64,000 nucleotides of DNA from Pseudidiomarina taiwanensis (GCF_003987435.1 NZ_PIQG01000003.1:209081-273080), one strand, 5' to 3'. Numbered from the stretch's first letter, positions 11,343 through 20,720 are shown. Program-made: numbers and translations. Notes: a model not told the origin generated them from the letters alone.

Positions 11343-11645
11343 TTAACCCCGTGGAGTGGGGGATGGTTTAAAATCGCGCTGCTGGCTCGGCTCGCCGAAG
11401 ACAAGCTCGACAAGATCGAGGAAATGAAATTGAGTCGAACGACTCTGACCCGTAAACCAGGTCGACCAAGTGACTTGTTGCTCGGCTTCACATTGTTGTT
11501 GTGCCAATTGCCCTTCGCTTGTCTCAAGCAGAGCTTGGCATTTTTGGGTGTGGGTCGCAGCCACGCGTGCGCCCGGATCCACCATAATTGCGGCAAGCAA
11601 TATGGTCCCTAGTAGCACGGTGTAAATCGCATAGCGGTTCATCAT
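11343..11645 (-). CDS. Hypothetical 100-residue membrane-anchored protein
   Basis: I do not recognise this protein. The frame could be extended upstream to 11828, but that would run into rpe and lacks a ribosome site; the ATG-ATG at 11645 has AGAAGGGTG just before it. Residues 5-23 (YAIYTVLLGTILLAAIMV) form an N-terminal membrane segment or uncleaved signal. The rest is polar, with two Cys residues (in QKCQALL and QQQCEAE) spaced 16 apart that could form a disulfide in the periplasm, and a Pro-rich tail. It is translationally linked to the DUF2970 gene downstream. Confidence 0.7.
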   Translation of the reverse strand: MMNRYAIYTVLLGTILLAAIMVDPGARVAATHTQKCQALLETSEGQLAQQQCEAEQQVTWSTWFTGQSRSTQFHFLDLVELVFGEPSQQRDFKPSPTPRG

Positions 11646-11826
11646 GACACCCTTCTGATTACCTAAATTCAACAAGTGCTTACAATTTAGCAGGAAAACT
11701 CTCACTCTGCCACAGATATTATCGTTCGTCGGCACGCGCGTGGGGATATTTTTACTGGCATGCAAGGGTGGGTTTGCTACAATGTCGGCTTTGTTTAGCA
11801 CCGCGCGACGACGCTTGGAGAAGCCC

Positions 11827-12504
11827 ATGGCAGATTATCTCATCGCTCCTTCGATTCTATCCGCTGATTTCGCTCGACTTGGCGAAGAGGTCGAGGCTGT
11901 TCTGGCTGCCGGAGCTGATGTTGTTCATTTTGATGTAATGGACAATCACTTCGTGCCCAACCTCACGATCGGCCCGATGGTCTGTAAAGCGCTCCGCGAT
12001 TATGGCATTACCGCACCGATTGATGTGCACCTTATGGTGCAACCCGTTGATCGAATGATTGCCGATTTTGCCGATGCCGGTGCATCCATCATTACCTTCC
12101 ATCCAGAGGCTTCAACCCACATCGATCGCTCATTGCAGATGATTAAAGATGCGGGTTGCCAAGCGGGCTTAGTGTTTAACCCAGCGACGCCACTGCATTA
12201 CCTTGATTATGTTATGGATAAACTCGATGTCATTCTTTTGATGTCAGTAAATCCTGGTTTTGGCGGACAGAGCTTTATTCCATCGACCCTCGAAAAGTTA
12301 CGCGCAGTGCGGGAACGTATTGATGGGAGCGGTCGCTCTATTCGTCTCGAAGTCGATGGTGGTATTAAGGTTGATAATATTGCTGAAGTTGCCGCCGCCG
12401 GTGCAGATATGTTTGTCGCCGGTTCAGCCATTTTTAACCAGCCCGACTATCAACAAGTGATTCAAGCGATGCGAGCAGAACTCGCCAGTGTTTCAGCAGG
12501 ATAA
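11827..12504 (+). CDS. rpe: Ribulose-phosphate 3-epimerase
   Basis: A 225-residue TIM-barrel enzyme interconverting ribulose 5-phosphate and xylulose 5-phosphate in the pentose phosphate pathway. [16 protein letters not shown] at the N-terminus, the metal-ligand segment [20 protein letters not shown], the [10 protein letters not shown] phosphate loop and LEVDGGI with the second catalytic Asp are all present. The start at 11827 follows TTGGAGAAG; an upstream in-frame ATG adds an unrelated extension. It is followed by trpS after six bases. In many enterobacteria gph lies between these two genes; here it is absent from the operon. Confidence 0.96.
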   Translation: MADYLIAPSILSADFARLGEEVEAVLAAGADVVHFDVMDNHFVPNLTIGPMVCKALRDYGITAPIDVHLMVQPVDRMIADFADAGASIITFHPEASTHIDRSLQMIKDAGCQAGLVFNPATPLHYLDYVMDKLDVILLMSVNPGFGGQSFIPSTLEKLRAVRERIDGSGRSIRLEVDGGIKVDNIAEVAAAGADMFVAGSAIFNQPDYQQVIQAMRAELASVSAG

Positions 12505-12510
12505 TGTGAC

Positions 12511-13515
12511 ATGAGTAAACCTATTGTATTGAGTGGCTGTCAGCCATCTGGACAATTATCAATTGGCAATTACATCGGAGCTTTGCGGCAGTGGGTGAAG
12601 ATGCAAACCACCCATGATTGTCGTTTTATGCTGGTTGATTTGCATTCAATTACAGTACGTCAAGATCCTGCGCAATTGCGCTCAGCAACGTTAGATGGTC
12701 TGGCTTTATACATGGCGTGTGGTCTTGATCCAGAGCAGAGCACTTTATTTGTGCAATCTCATGTGCCAGAGCATGCTCAGTTGGCGTGGATTTTGAATTG
12801 TTATACGCAGATGGGTGAACTCAATCGTATGACGCAGTTTAAAGACAAGTCGGACCGTCACGCGAACAATATTAATGCTGGGTTGTTTACCTATCCTGCT
12901 TTGATGGCAGCGGATATCTTGCTGTATCAAGCCAATGAAGTGCCCGTTGGCAACGATCAAAAGCAGCATCTAGAATTGGCGCGTGATGTCGCCACCCGCT
13001 TTAATAATATTTATGGCGACGTGTTTACCATTCCAGAGCCACATATCCCGGAAGTCGGTGCACGCGTGATGAGCCTGCAAGATCCAACTAAGAAAATGTC
13101 GAAGTCGGATGATAATCCGAACAATTTTATCGGGCTGCTCGAAGAGCCCAAGAAAATTGAGAAAAAACTCAAGCGCGCGGTGACAGATTCCGATGAGCAA
13201 GCGCGGATTTATTTTGACCCGACTGAAAAAGCAGGGGTATCAAACCTGCTCTCAATCCTCTCTGCGGCAACAGGTCGCAGTATCGCGGAGCTGGTGCCAG
13301 AGTACCAAGATAAGATGTACGGACACTTGAAGAAAGACACCGCCGATGCCGTGGTTGCGATGCTTGAGCCGATTCAAGAGCGCTACCGTAACTATAGAGA
13401 AAATATGGACTTTTTGAATGAGGTGATGGCGAAAGGTGCGGCCAAAGCCAGCGCAATCGCAGCCCCAACCTTGGCAAAAGTTTACGATGCAATTGGGTTT
13501 GTACCGCGTCCGTAA
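12511..13515 (+). CDS. trpS: Tryptophan--tRNA ligase
   Basis: A 334-residue class I aminoacyl-tRNA synthetase, the same length as E. coli TrpS. The HIGH-type motif is SIGN within [18 protein letters not shown] at the N-terminus, and the KMSKS loop appears as KKMSKSD near 195. It sits six bases after rpe. The transcript is expected to end at the strong hairpin at 13609-13640. Confidence 0.97.
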   Translation: MSKPIVLSGCQPSGQLSIGNYIGALRQWVKMQTTHDCRFMLVDLHSITVRQDPAQLRSATLDGLALYMACGLDPEQSTLFVQSHVPEHAQLAWILNCYTQMGELNRMTQFKDKSDRHANNINAGLFTYPALMAADILLYQANEVPVGNDQKQHLELARDVATRFNNIYGDVFTIPEPHIPEVGARVMSLQDPTKKMSKSDDNPNNFIGLLEEPKKIEKKLKRAVTDSDEQARIYFDPTEKAGVSNLLSILSAATGRSIAELVPEYQDKMYGHLKKDTADAVVAMLEPIQERYRNYRENMDFLNEVMAKGAAKASAIAAPTLAKVYDAIGFVPRP

Positions 13516-13546
13516 GTTTGGTGTTACAGCGTCACTCCAAAATCCA

Positions 13547-13608
13547 GTGATCAAGATCAATATTTTTCTAATTTAGATTTCCCTAAATAAGAAAATCATG
13601 TCTATACT
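13547..13608 (+). promoter_or_regulatory. FNR-type box and promoter of cydABDC
   Basis: GTGAT-CAAG-ATCAA (13547-13560) matches the FNR consensus TTGAT-N4-ATCAA at nine of ten fixed positions. TATACT at 13603-13608 is a strong -10 element; a start near 13615 puts the box centre (13553.5) at about -61.5, a typical class I FNR position. No good -35 is seen, as expected for an activator-dependent promoter. An additional ATTTAG/CTAAAT inverted repeat (13571-13588) lies between. Low-oxygen induction of the bd oxidase is inferred. Confidence 0.65.
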
Positions 13609-13640
13609 ACCTGCGATGTTTTCATTGCAGGTATTTTTTT
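13609..13640 (+). terminator. Intrinsic terminator of rpe-trpS, overlapping the cydA start region
   Basis: ACCTGCGATG (13609-13618) pairs with CATTGCAGGT (13623-13632, one G-T pair) around TTTT, followed by A and seven T. It lies directly downstream of the cydA -10 box, so a cydA transcript starting near 13615 would lack the left arm and escape termination. Confidence 0.85.
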
Positions 13641-13662
13641 GTTCACTTTTTGGGGGTTCACT

Positions 13663-15057
13663 ATGGAACTAGACCCGCTTTTACTCTCGCGAATCCAATT
13701 TGCGTTTGTGGTGTCCTTCCACGCAATTTTTCCAGTATTCACGATTGGTCTTGCGAGCTTTATCGCAACGTTAGAAGGCCTAAATTATCGCACCCGCAAC
13801 CCAGTTTGGGAGCGCCTCGCAACGTTTTGGGCGAAAGTCTTTGCCGTTGTATTCGGTATGGGAGTTGTGTCCGGTATCGTTATGGCCTTCCAATTCGGTA
13901 CTAACTGGAGCGTTTTCTCACATACCAGTGCCAACTTCTTAGGCCCGGTGCTCAGCTATGAGGTTGTCACAGCTTTCTTCCTCGAAGCCGCATTCTTGGG
14001 CGTGCTGTTGTTTGGTCGCAATAAAGTCCCGCGCGGAGTGCATTTTGCTTCTGCCGTGATGGTTGCAACCGGAACCTTCATTTCCAGCTTCTGGATTTTG
14101 TCGGCTAACAGTTGGATGCAGACCCCGGCTGGAGTAGAAATGGTCGATGGCTTCTATCATGTGGTGAGCTGGGCCGATGCTATTTTCAATGCTTCATTTT
14201 GGCCACGTTTCTTCCATATGGCCTTGGCTTCATTCCTGACCGGTAGTTTCGTGGTAGCTGGCGTGAGTGCATGGTACATCATGCAGGGTCGTGAAGTTGA
14301 AACCCATAAAAAAGCGCTGTCAATGACCCTTTGGTTCTTGCTGATTGCAACACCTGCTCAGGTGGTCATCGGTGATATCCATGGTCTGAATACACTCGAG
14401 CATCAACCGACAAAAGTAGCAGCAATGGAAGGTAACTGGGAAACGGGTGGTAATGTTCCGTTATTGCTATTCGCTATTCCCGATCAAGAAGCTCAGACCA
14501 ACCACTTCGAAATAGGGATTCCAAATGGTGCGAGTTGGATTCTTCGACACGATGCGGAAGGCGTTGTACCTGGGCTTAAAGACGTTCCTCAAGATAAACA
14601 ACCCCCGGTTGCGATCGTCTTTTGGGCGTTCCGCATTATGGTCGGTATCGGCTTATTGATGGTTGTCTTTGCAGTCGTTGGTTTATTCCTGCGTCGCAAT
14701 GAGAACTATGCGAAAAAACGCTGGTTCTTAAATGGCCTGCGCTTTATGTCTTTCTCGCCGTTCTTAGCTGTGCTGGCCGGATGGTTTGTGACTGAAGTTG
14801 GCCGCGCACCTTATCTTGTCTATGGGCAAATGACTCATGCTGAAGGTTTAACGCCATCATTAACAGGTGGGATGGCGCTGTTTACCTTGATTGGTTATAT
14901 CGTAGTGTATGCCTTGGTGTTTACTGCGGGCTCATATTATTTGATGCGCGTTCTTCGAGATGGTCTTGAGAAGTCTGAAACGACCGTAACTGACGATGAA
15001 CTGCAACGCGCCAAGCGGCCACTTTCAGCTGCTAATTCAGCGATTGAATGGGAGTAA
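13663..15057 (+). CDS. cydA: Cytochrome bd ubiquinol oxidase subunit I (CIO/short Q-loop type)
   Basis: A 464-residue inner-membrane subunit carrying the three haems and the quinol site. The ATG at 13663 has GGGGG six bases upstream; an upstream ATG at 13639 lacks one. Conserved features include His20 (haem b595 ligand, FH in the first helix), the RFFH histidine near 189, the quinol-loop TKVAAMEGNWE with Lys and Glu, and the FRIM Met ligand near 327. The protein is shorter than E. coli CydA (522), with a short Q-loop like the cyanide-insensitive CioA branch. The usual GRQPW motif reads GRAPY here. Confidence 0.94.
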   Translation: MELDPLLLSRIQFAFVVSFHAIFPVFTIGLASFIATLEGLNYRTRNPVWERLATFWAKVFAVVFGMGVVSGIVMAFQFGTNWSVFSHTSANFLGPVLSYEVVTAFFLEAAFLGVLLFGRNKVPRGVHFASAVMVATGTFISSFWILSANSWMQTPAGVEMVDGFYHVVSWADAIFNASFWPRFFHMALASFLTGSFVVAGVSAWYIMQGREVETHKKALSMTLWFLLIATPAQVVIGDIHGLNTLEHQPTKVAAMEGNWETGGNVPLLLFAIPDQEAQTNHFEIGIPNGASWILRHDAEGVVPGLKDVPQDKQPPVAIVFWAFRIMVGIGLLMVVFAVVGLFLRRNENYAKKRWFLNGLRFMSFSPFLAVLAGWFVTEVGRAPYLVYGQMTHAEGLTPSLTGGMALFTLIGYIVVYALVFTAGSYYLMRVLRDGLEKSETTVTDDELQRAKRPLSAANSAIEWE

Positions 15058-15062
15058 TCATC

Positions 15063-16070
15063 ATGTCTGAACCCGTATTTGATCTAACTTATATTTGGGC
15101 AGCGATCATGGCCTTTGGCGTGATCATGTATGTGCTCATGGATGGCTTTGACCTCGGCCAAGGTATTCTATTTCCATTCGCTCCGGATGAGGAGTCGCGC
15201 GATATCATGATGAATTCCGTGGCACCTGTTTGGGATGGCAATGAAACCTGGTTGATTCTAGGCGGAGCTGGTTTGCTTGCAGCATTTCCATTGGTTTATG
15301 CCGTGTTTTTACCGGCGCTTTATATCGGAGTTTTCTTGCTCCTCGCGGGACTTATCTTCCGTGGTGTTGCATTTGAATTCCGGTTCAAAGCAAGAACGTC
15401 GAAGTACCTATGGAACTGGGCGTTTGCCGGTGGTTCAATCGTTGCAAGTTTTGCCCAAGGCGCAGTCGTTGGTGCATATATTCAAGGCTTTGAAGTCGAA
15501 AATATGCGCTACGTTGGCGGCGCACTCGATTGGTTGACGCCGTTCACTGTCTTAACAGGACTGGGTTTGGTCGCTGGTTATGGCTTACTTGGGGCGACTT
15601 GGCTGATTCTGAAATCAGAGGGCAAAACTCAAGCATGGGCATACAAGATTACTCCACCGCTGCTCGTGGCTGTACTTGTCGTCTTTGGCGCAATTGGTCT
15701 CTATACCCCGTATGTTGACCAGTACGTTTCATCTCGTTGGTTTGATGAGATAAGCATCGCTTGGATTCTACCTGTACTAGTGTTGCTCTGTGCGATTCGA
15801 GTCTATACCTCAGTCCGCAGTAAACGTGATGGTTCACCGTTTGTTGCCACTATGGGGATGTTCGTCTTTACCTACTTGGCGATGCTATATAGCAAATGGC
15901 CATACGTCGTGCCGCCGGATTATACTTTCCATCAAGCCGCGTCAGCGCATGAATCGCAACTATTCTTGCTATTAGGACTGTTGTTCGTGATCCCATTCGT
16001 ATTGGTCTATACCGCTTGGACCTATTGGGTATTCCGTGGCAAAGTAAAAGCTGGTGTAGGTTACCACTAA
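15063..16070 (+). CDS. cydB: Cytochrome bd ubiquinol oxidase subunit II
   Basis: A 335-residue polytopic membrane protein pairing with CydA. FDLTYIWAAIMAFGVIMYV at the N-terminus, then MDGFDLGQGILFPF and the conserved APVWDGNETWLI segment are diagnostic of CydB/CioB. Its length matches the CIO branch (about 335) rather than E. coli CydB (379). GGGAG overlapping the end of cydA serves as the ribosome site for the ATG at 15063; five bases separate the genes, indicating tight co-translation. Confidence 0.95.
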   Translation: MSEPVFDLTYIWAAIMAFGVIMYVLMDGFDLGQGILFPFAPDEESRDIMMNSVAPVWDGNETWLILGGAGLLAAFPLVYAVFLPALYIGVFLLLAGLIFRGVAFEFRFKARTSKYLWNWAFAGGSIVASFAQGAVVGAYIQGFEVENMRYVGGALDWLTPFTVLTGLGLVAGYGLLGATWLILKSEGKTQAWAYKITPPLLVAVLVVFGAIGLYTPYVDQYVSSRWFDEISIAWILPVLVLLCAIRVYTSVRSKRDGSPFVATMGMFVFTYLAMLYSKWPYVVPPDYTFHQAASAHESQLFLLLGLLFVIPFVLVYTAWTYWVFRGKVKAGVGYH

Positions 16071-16086
16071 GACGCAGTAGGTTTTC

Positions 16087-17763
16087 ATGCAAACAAAGAT
16101 CGCGCGCCAGTATCTTGATGAGCTGGCGCGTTTTTTTCCGCACGCACTCAGTACTCTTAAACGTCTCGCACAACTGCAAGGGACGGTCATCGTGATACAA
16201 ATGACCGCGCTTGCCATACTGCTTGCGGGCACCATTGAGGGCAAACTTGAGATGCAACACCAACTGCTGCTTGTCGCTGTGCTTTTTGCCACTTTAGTGC
16301 TTCGGCATTGGTTGTTCGGTCGTTTTGAGCAACATGCGTCACAGTTACAGTTTGAACTCGAGCAAAAAGCGCGCAGCGTGCTGTTGCAGCGCTGGCGCAT
16401 GCAGGCCAAGCGAGAAGGTGTATTGGCCGAAGATGCGGACTTATTCTTAACGCCAATTCAGCAGCTTGGACCGTATTTTGTAAGGTTTTTACCAAGTATT
16501 GCGAATGCCAAGTGGCAGCCGCTCCTGATTCTCGGCATTGTGCTTTACTTTGATTGGATTGCCGCCGCGTTTCTCTTACTTTCAGCCCCCCTGATTCCAA
16601 TTTTTATGGCTATTGTCGGGATGGGGGCAGAGCAAATCAGCCAACGTCATCTTGAATCAGTTAAAAGATTGTCTGGACTATTTTTAGATCATGTCCGCCA
16701 CCTCACCACGTTACAAATCTTTGCGCAAACCGACCGTGCTGAAGCACGCGTAGAGACCGGCTCAGAGCGCTATCGCAAGCTCAATATGGCGACTTTGAAG
16801 GTGGCGTTTTTATCCTCCGCAGTACTCGAATTTTTTGCCAGCATCGCCATTGCAGCGGTTGCCATTTACGTTGGCTTTTCGCTTTTAGGCTTTTTTAGTT
16901 GGGGGCCGGCAACCGAGCTTACTTTGATGTCGGGCTTAACTATATTGCTGCTCGCGCCAGAATTCTTTCAGCCGCTGCGGACACTTGCGCAGCATTATCA
17001 TGACCGCGCTGGAGCGCTAGCTGCCGCTGAACTCTTGCGAAGTAAAGAAGGGGATGACAACGCAGCGACTGCAATCGAGTCGGAACACTCCCGAGCCGAC
17101 GTAGAGCCTCAGTTCCAATTCAAACTCAGTGAGTTAGGTTTGAAGGTTGCCTCTTATACTCACCAGTATCAAGACGGAGCCATGGTTGAATGGCCAAGTT
17201 TTAGCGCGCAAGCGGGACAAATTGTGTGCCTAAAGGGGCCGTCGGGTTCGGGCAAGTCAACTCTACTGCAGGCTCTTGCGGGTAATTTGAGCATGGCAAA
17301 TGAGCCACAGCCGTTTACGTTTGACCCCTCGAAGTACCAGCAGGCACCGATTGCTTTTCTGCAGCAACGGCCGTTTTTGATTCATGGCAGCGTTGCTGAT
17401 AACTTGCGCTTGATCGCGCCCGATGCCAGTGGTGAGTCACTACAGCAGGCGCTACGGCAAGTGGGTCTTTGGTCTTTAGTCGAGCAGTTTCCGAATGGGC
17501 TTGAGCAGGCGGTTGGTGAGCAAGCAAAGTTGCTTTCAGGTGGTGAAGCGCAGCGACTTGCGTTAGCGCGGGTGGTGTTAGCGCCAACTCCCATGGTCTT
17601 GCTCGATGAACCTACCGCCGCAGTCGATCCAGATAGTGCCAAAATCATTATTGAAGGTCTTTTGACCTTAGCCAAACGAGGGTGTCTGATCATCCTTGCT
17701 AGCCATAATCCCCAGCTAGAGGAGATTGCCGATGTGGTGGTCACGCTATCGTCGCGATCCTGA
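16087..17763 (+). CDS. cydD: Thiol reductant ABC exporter subunit CydD
   Basis: A 558-residue fused ABC transporter half: an N-terminal six-helix membrane domain and a C-terminal ATPase with Walker A GPSGSGKST (about 381), signature LLSGGEAQR, and Walker B MVLLDEPTAAVD. With CydC it forms the heterodimer that exports glutathione/cysteine (and is now also linked to haem) and is needed to assemble cytochrome bd. It begins 16 bases after cydB, so the oxidase and its assembly factor form one operon, unlike E. coli where cydDC is elsewhere. Its 3' end overlaps cydC by 32 bases. Confidence 0.95.
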   Translation: MQTKIARQYLDELARFFPHALSTLKRLAQLQGTVIVIQMTALAILLAGTIEGKLEMQHQLLLVAVLFATLVLRHWLFGRFEQHASQLQFELEQKARSVLLQRWRMQAKREGVLAEDADLFLTPIQQLGPYFVRFLPSIANAKWQPLLILGIVLYFDWIAAAFLLLSAPLIPIFMAIVGMGAEQISQRHLESVKRLSGLFLDHVRHLTTLQIFAQTDRAEARVETGSERYRKLNMATLKVAFLSSAVLEFFASIAIAAVAIYVGFSLLGFFSWGPATELTLMSGLTILLLAPEFFQPLRTLAQHYHDRAGALAAAELLRSKEGDDNAATAIESEHSRADVEPQFQFKLSELGLKVASYTHQYQDGAMVEWPSFSAQAGQIVCLKGPSGSGKSTLLQALAGNLSMANEPQPFTFDPSKYQQAPIAFLQQRPFLIHGSVADNLRLIAPDASGESLQQALRQVGLWSLVEQFPNGLEQAVGEQAKLLSGGEAQRLALARVVLAPTPMVLLDEPTAAVDPDSAKIIIEGLLTLAKRGCLIILASHNPQLEEIADVVVTLSSRS

Positions 17764-19387
17764 TTTAAAGCCTTGGATAGAGAGTGTCTACTCCCAGCGA
17801 TTGCGTTGGATAGTTGGGCTCGTGCTGATGTTGCTAACGGGCTTATCGGCAATTGGCTTGCTGAGTTTATCAGGCTGGTTTATTGCCGCCTGCGCCGTGA
17901 TCGTTGGGGTCGAAATCTATGTCCCGGGTGGTGGAATTCGGTTCTTTGCAATCGCACGAACATTAAGTCGATACCTTGAGCGAGTCAGTAATCACGACTT
18001 TGTGCTCAAACTACAGGTGATTTGGCGCACTCGGTTGTTCAAAACCCTAACCCAGAGACGTCCTCAACATGCGTTAGAGTTTCGTCTAGGGCACGTGCTA
18101 CAGCAGTTTACTCAAGATATTGATGCGCTTGATAGCCTGTTTCTGCGCTTGATGGCACCGCCCGTGGTAGCTGTCTTGGCGGTGATTCTGGTCAGCCTTT
18201 TCGTCGGGTATTTCTCACTCCTAGCGGGCGCTATTATTTTACTGGGCTTTGCGCTCATTATTTGGCAATCCACTGCACGGTTACCGCGCCAAAGCTTCAG
18301 TCATGCAGCACGGCTGCAAACCGCAACAGAGCAGGTTCGCACCCAAGCACTCGATCATGTTGCCGGGTTACTTGAGCTGAGCGCCTGGCAAGTTTTACCG
18401 CGCTCCGAGCAGGCCTTATTAAAGCGCAGCGAGCACTGGCAAAAGCAACGTCTGTATCAGCAACAACACCAAGCCCGACAAGCGCAATTGAATCAACTAT
18501 GGTTACAGCTGATATTATTCGCTGTGATCGCGGTGAGTATGTTTACCCTACCGTTGGCGAATGTTGAGTTATTGCCGCTGTTAGTCATGTTGCCCCTTGC
18601 GGTACTTGGTCTCACTGAAGTGATTCAGGTTTTGCCTCAGGTGGGGATTAGTTATGGTCAAGTAAAGGCGGCTGGGCGACGGTTGCGGCGGCGCTTACAG
18701 CACGGTAATGAGAGTCGCTACAGCCCCACTGACGCGCAGGTGATTGAGCAAACACCACAAGATATAAGTTGCCAAGACTTACAGATAGGTTACCCCGAGC
18801 GCGTTGTACTTGAGCACTTCACCTGCTGTTTCAAAGCCGCACAGCACTACGCCATTATTGGCCGCTCAGGGCGAGGTAAGTCAACTTTACTGAATACCAT
18901 ATTAGGGCTCACGCCACCTTTAAATGGGCAGTTGAAGGTTGGTTCTGAACCCCTCGAACTGCTCGCATTACCCACTTGGTTTAGTCAGGTGAGTTTACTA
19001 CAACAAGGCGCTAGTCTCATCAGCGCTTCGGTTGCAGAAAATTTGCGAATGGCGAACGCCACAGCCTCAGATGATGAATTGTGGCGAGTACTCGAGGCCG
19101 TTGAGCTCGCTGAACGTATTCGCCAACATCCGGATCAATTAGGGATGTGGCTTGAAGTCGATAGCCGTAATTTATCAGGTGGGCAAGCGCGGCGCTTAAT
19201 GCTGGCGAGAGCACTCTTACATCCGGGTTGGTTAGTTTTGTTGGATGAGCCTTTTGCAGGTATTGATGTTGCCCAACGCGAACGCATCAAGCTCGTAATT
19301 CAGCCCTGGCTTAGCGGTAAAACGGTCCTTTATTTTGCTCACACCGAGGCCGCAAGTGGACCTGTTAGTGAGCAAATTAAAATTTAA
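17732..19387 (+). CDS. cydC: Thiol reductant ABC exporter subunit CydC
   Basis: A 551-residue ABC exporter half partnering CydD. The ATG at 17732 is selected because GAGGAGA (17719-17725) precedes it at six bases; the TTG six bases upstream is less likely. Membrane spans fill the first 300 residues (opening RWIVGLVLMLLTGLSAIGLL). The ATPase has Walker A GRSGRGKST, signature LSGGQARR and Walker B LVLLDEPFAGID. The 32-base overlap with cydD implies translational coupling. About 225 bases then separate it from the porin. Confidence 0.94.
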   Translation: MWWSRYRRDPDLKPWIESVYSQRLRWIVGLVLMLLTGLSAIGLLSLSGWFIAACAVIVGVEIYVPGGGIRFFAIARTLSRYLERVSNHDFVLKLQVIWRTRLFKTLTQRRPQHALEFRLGHVLQQFTQDIDALDSLFLRLMAPPVVAVLAVILVSLFVGYFSLLAGAIILLGFALIIWQSTARLPRQSFSHAARLQTATEQVRTQALDHVAGLLELSAWQVLPRSEQALLKRSEHWQKQRLYQQQHQARQAQLNQLWLQLILFAVIAVSMFTLPLANVELLPLLVMLPLAVLGLTEVIQVLPQVGISYGQVKAAGRRLRRRLQHGNESRYSPTDAQVIEQTPQDISCQDLQIGYPERVVLEHFTCCFKAAQHYAIIGRSGRGKSTLLNTILGLTPPLNGQLKVGSEPLELLALPTWFSQVSLLQQGASLISASVAENLRMANATASDDELWRVLEAVELAERIRQHPDQLGMWLEVDSRNLSGGQARRLMLARALLHPGWLVLLDEPFAGIDVAQRERIKLVIQPWLSGKTVLYFAHTEAASGPVSEQIKI

Positions 19388-19527
19388 AACGACGTTCTAA
19401 AACAAATGAAAGCGGATACATACCAAGGTTATTTAGGCGATAAGCCACTGTCATTCGAGAATTTATTGCAGCGAATTGACACAAAACTGAAACCCTAGCG
19501 CCATAAAAAATTCATCTAAATTTCATC

Positions 19528-19561
19528 TTGTCACGAAATTGTCATAAAGCTGAAATACAAT
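19528..19561 (+). promoter_or_regulatory. Pho box and -10 element upstream of the porin
   Basis: TTGTCAC-GAAA-TTGTCAT-AAAG-CTGAAAT (19528-19556) is a direct-repeat array of seven-mers at an 11-base period, close to the PhoB consensus CTGTCAT-N4-CTGTCAT. A -10-like TACAAT follows at 19556-19561. Two more TTCATC units (19511-19527) extend the repeat upstream. PhoB activation under phosphate starvation is inferred. Confidence 0.75.
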
Positions 19562-19613
19562 AACGTCCGTATATCGCTATGTGCCTGTTTATTTTAATGA
19601 GGAGTCAGAAGCA

Positions 19614-20720
19614 ATGTTTCGGACCAAATTAATGACATTATCAGCGTTGGCGGCGGTTATCACTGCACCAGCATTTGCCGAGGTGACTGTTGAACCTCGC
19701 GGCCGTCTGCACCTAGATGCAGGCTTTTATGACCAAGATCAAACCGAATTCGGCGATGGCATCAATGTGCGTCGTGGCCGTCTGGGTATGGAAGGAACTC
19801 TAGGCGACGATTGGAGCTTTGTGCTTGAATACGACTTTGGTGAAGGTGGTGAAGCCGATGCCACAGATGTTTATCTGCGCACAAACTTTGCTGAGGGTAA
19901 ACTGACGATTGGTCAGCAGCGGGTACCATTTGGTTTGAACGCTTTGACCAGCTCAAACAACATCACCTTCATTGAGCGGGCAACGCCAAGCAACGTCGTT
20001 AACACGGACCGTAAAGTGGGTGTGCGTTGGGACCGTACCTTTGACGATCTCACCTCACAGTCAATGCTATTTGGCCGCGCACTTGGTGACGGTGGTTCAG
20101 CGGGCGAAGACGAAAGCTTCGGTTTTGCCCAGCGGTTGGTCTTCCACCCGCAGTATGAAGGCACTCAATTACACTTTGGTGTCGCTGTTGCCTACGAAAG
20201 CTTGGGTGACTTGAGTGACTTACGTTTACGTGACCGTCCTGAATTGCGCGTTGACCCAGATGTACGCCTGATCGATACCGGCACCATGAATGCGATTGAC
20301 TCAGTGCTTCGTAGTGGACTTGAAGTTGCGATGCAACAAGGCTCGTTCTCAATTGAAAGTGAGTACTCACGTATTTCAGCGGATTCGAGCGTAAATGGTG
20401 ATGTCACTTTTGATGGTGCACACGTTCAAGCAAGCTATGTATTAACCGGCGAGCAACGCGGTTACTCAAATGGCGTATTTAAAAGCGTGAAGCCATCATC
20501 AGAGAGCGGCGCGTGGGAAGTTGCAGTGCGTTACAGCACCATGTCACTCAATGACGGTTCGATTTTTGGTGGTGAGCAAAACAACCTAACTTTAGGTGTG
20601 AACTACTACCTTAATAGCCAAATCCGCTTCATGGGGAATGTTGTCTTTATCGATGCTGAAACGCCAGCTATGCAAGAAGATCCAATGGCGATTGGCTTCC
20701 GCATGCAGTACAGCTTCTAA
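19614..20720 (+). CDS. Phosphate-selective porin (OprO/OprP-type)
   Basis: A 368-residue outer-membrane beta-barrel. The ATG at 19614 follows GAGGAG and begins a clean signal peptide (MFRTKLMTLSALAAVITAPAFA). The mature start EVTVEPRGRLHLDAGFYDQD, the GINVRRGRLGMEGTLGDDW strand pair and the VGVRWDRTF segment fit the OprO/OprP family, and the C-terminal residue is Phe (RMQYSF), as required for barrel insertion. The Pho box just upstream supports a phosphate or polyphosphate role. The gene is followed by a strong hairpin. Confidence 0.88.
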   Translation: MFRTKLMTLSALAAVITAPAFAEVTVEPRGRLHLDAGFYDQDQTEFGDGINVRRGRLGMEGTLGDDWSFVLEYDFGEGGEADATDVYLRTNFAEGKLTIGQQRVPFGLNALTSSNNITFIERATPSNVVNTDRKVGVRWDRTFDDLTSQSMLFGRALGDGGSAGEDESFGFAQRLVFHPQYEGTQLHFGVAVAYESLGDLSDLRLRDRPELRVDPDVRLIDTGTMNAIDSVLRSGLEVAMQQGSFSIESEYSRISADSSVNGDVTFDGAHVQASYVLTGEQRGYSNGVFKSVKPSSESGAWEVAVRYSTMSLNDGSIFGGEQNNLTLGVNYYLNSQIRFMGNVVFIDAETPAMQEDPMAIGFRMQYSF

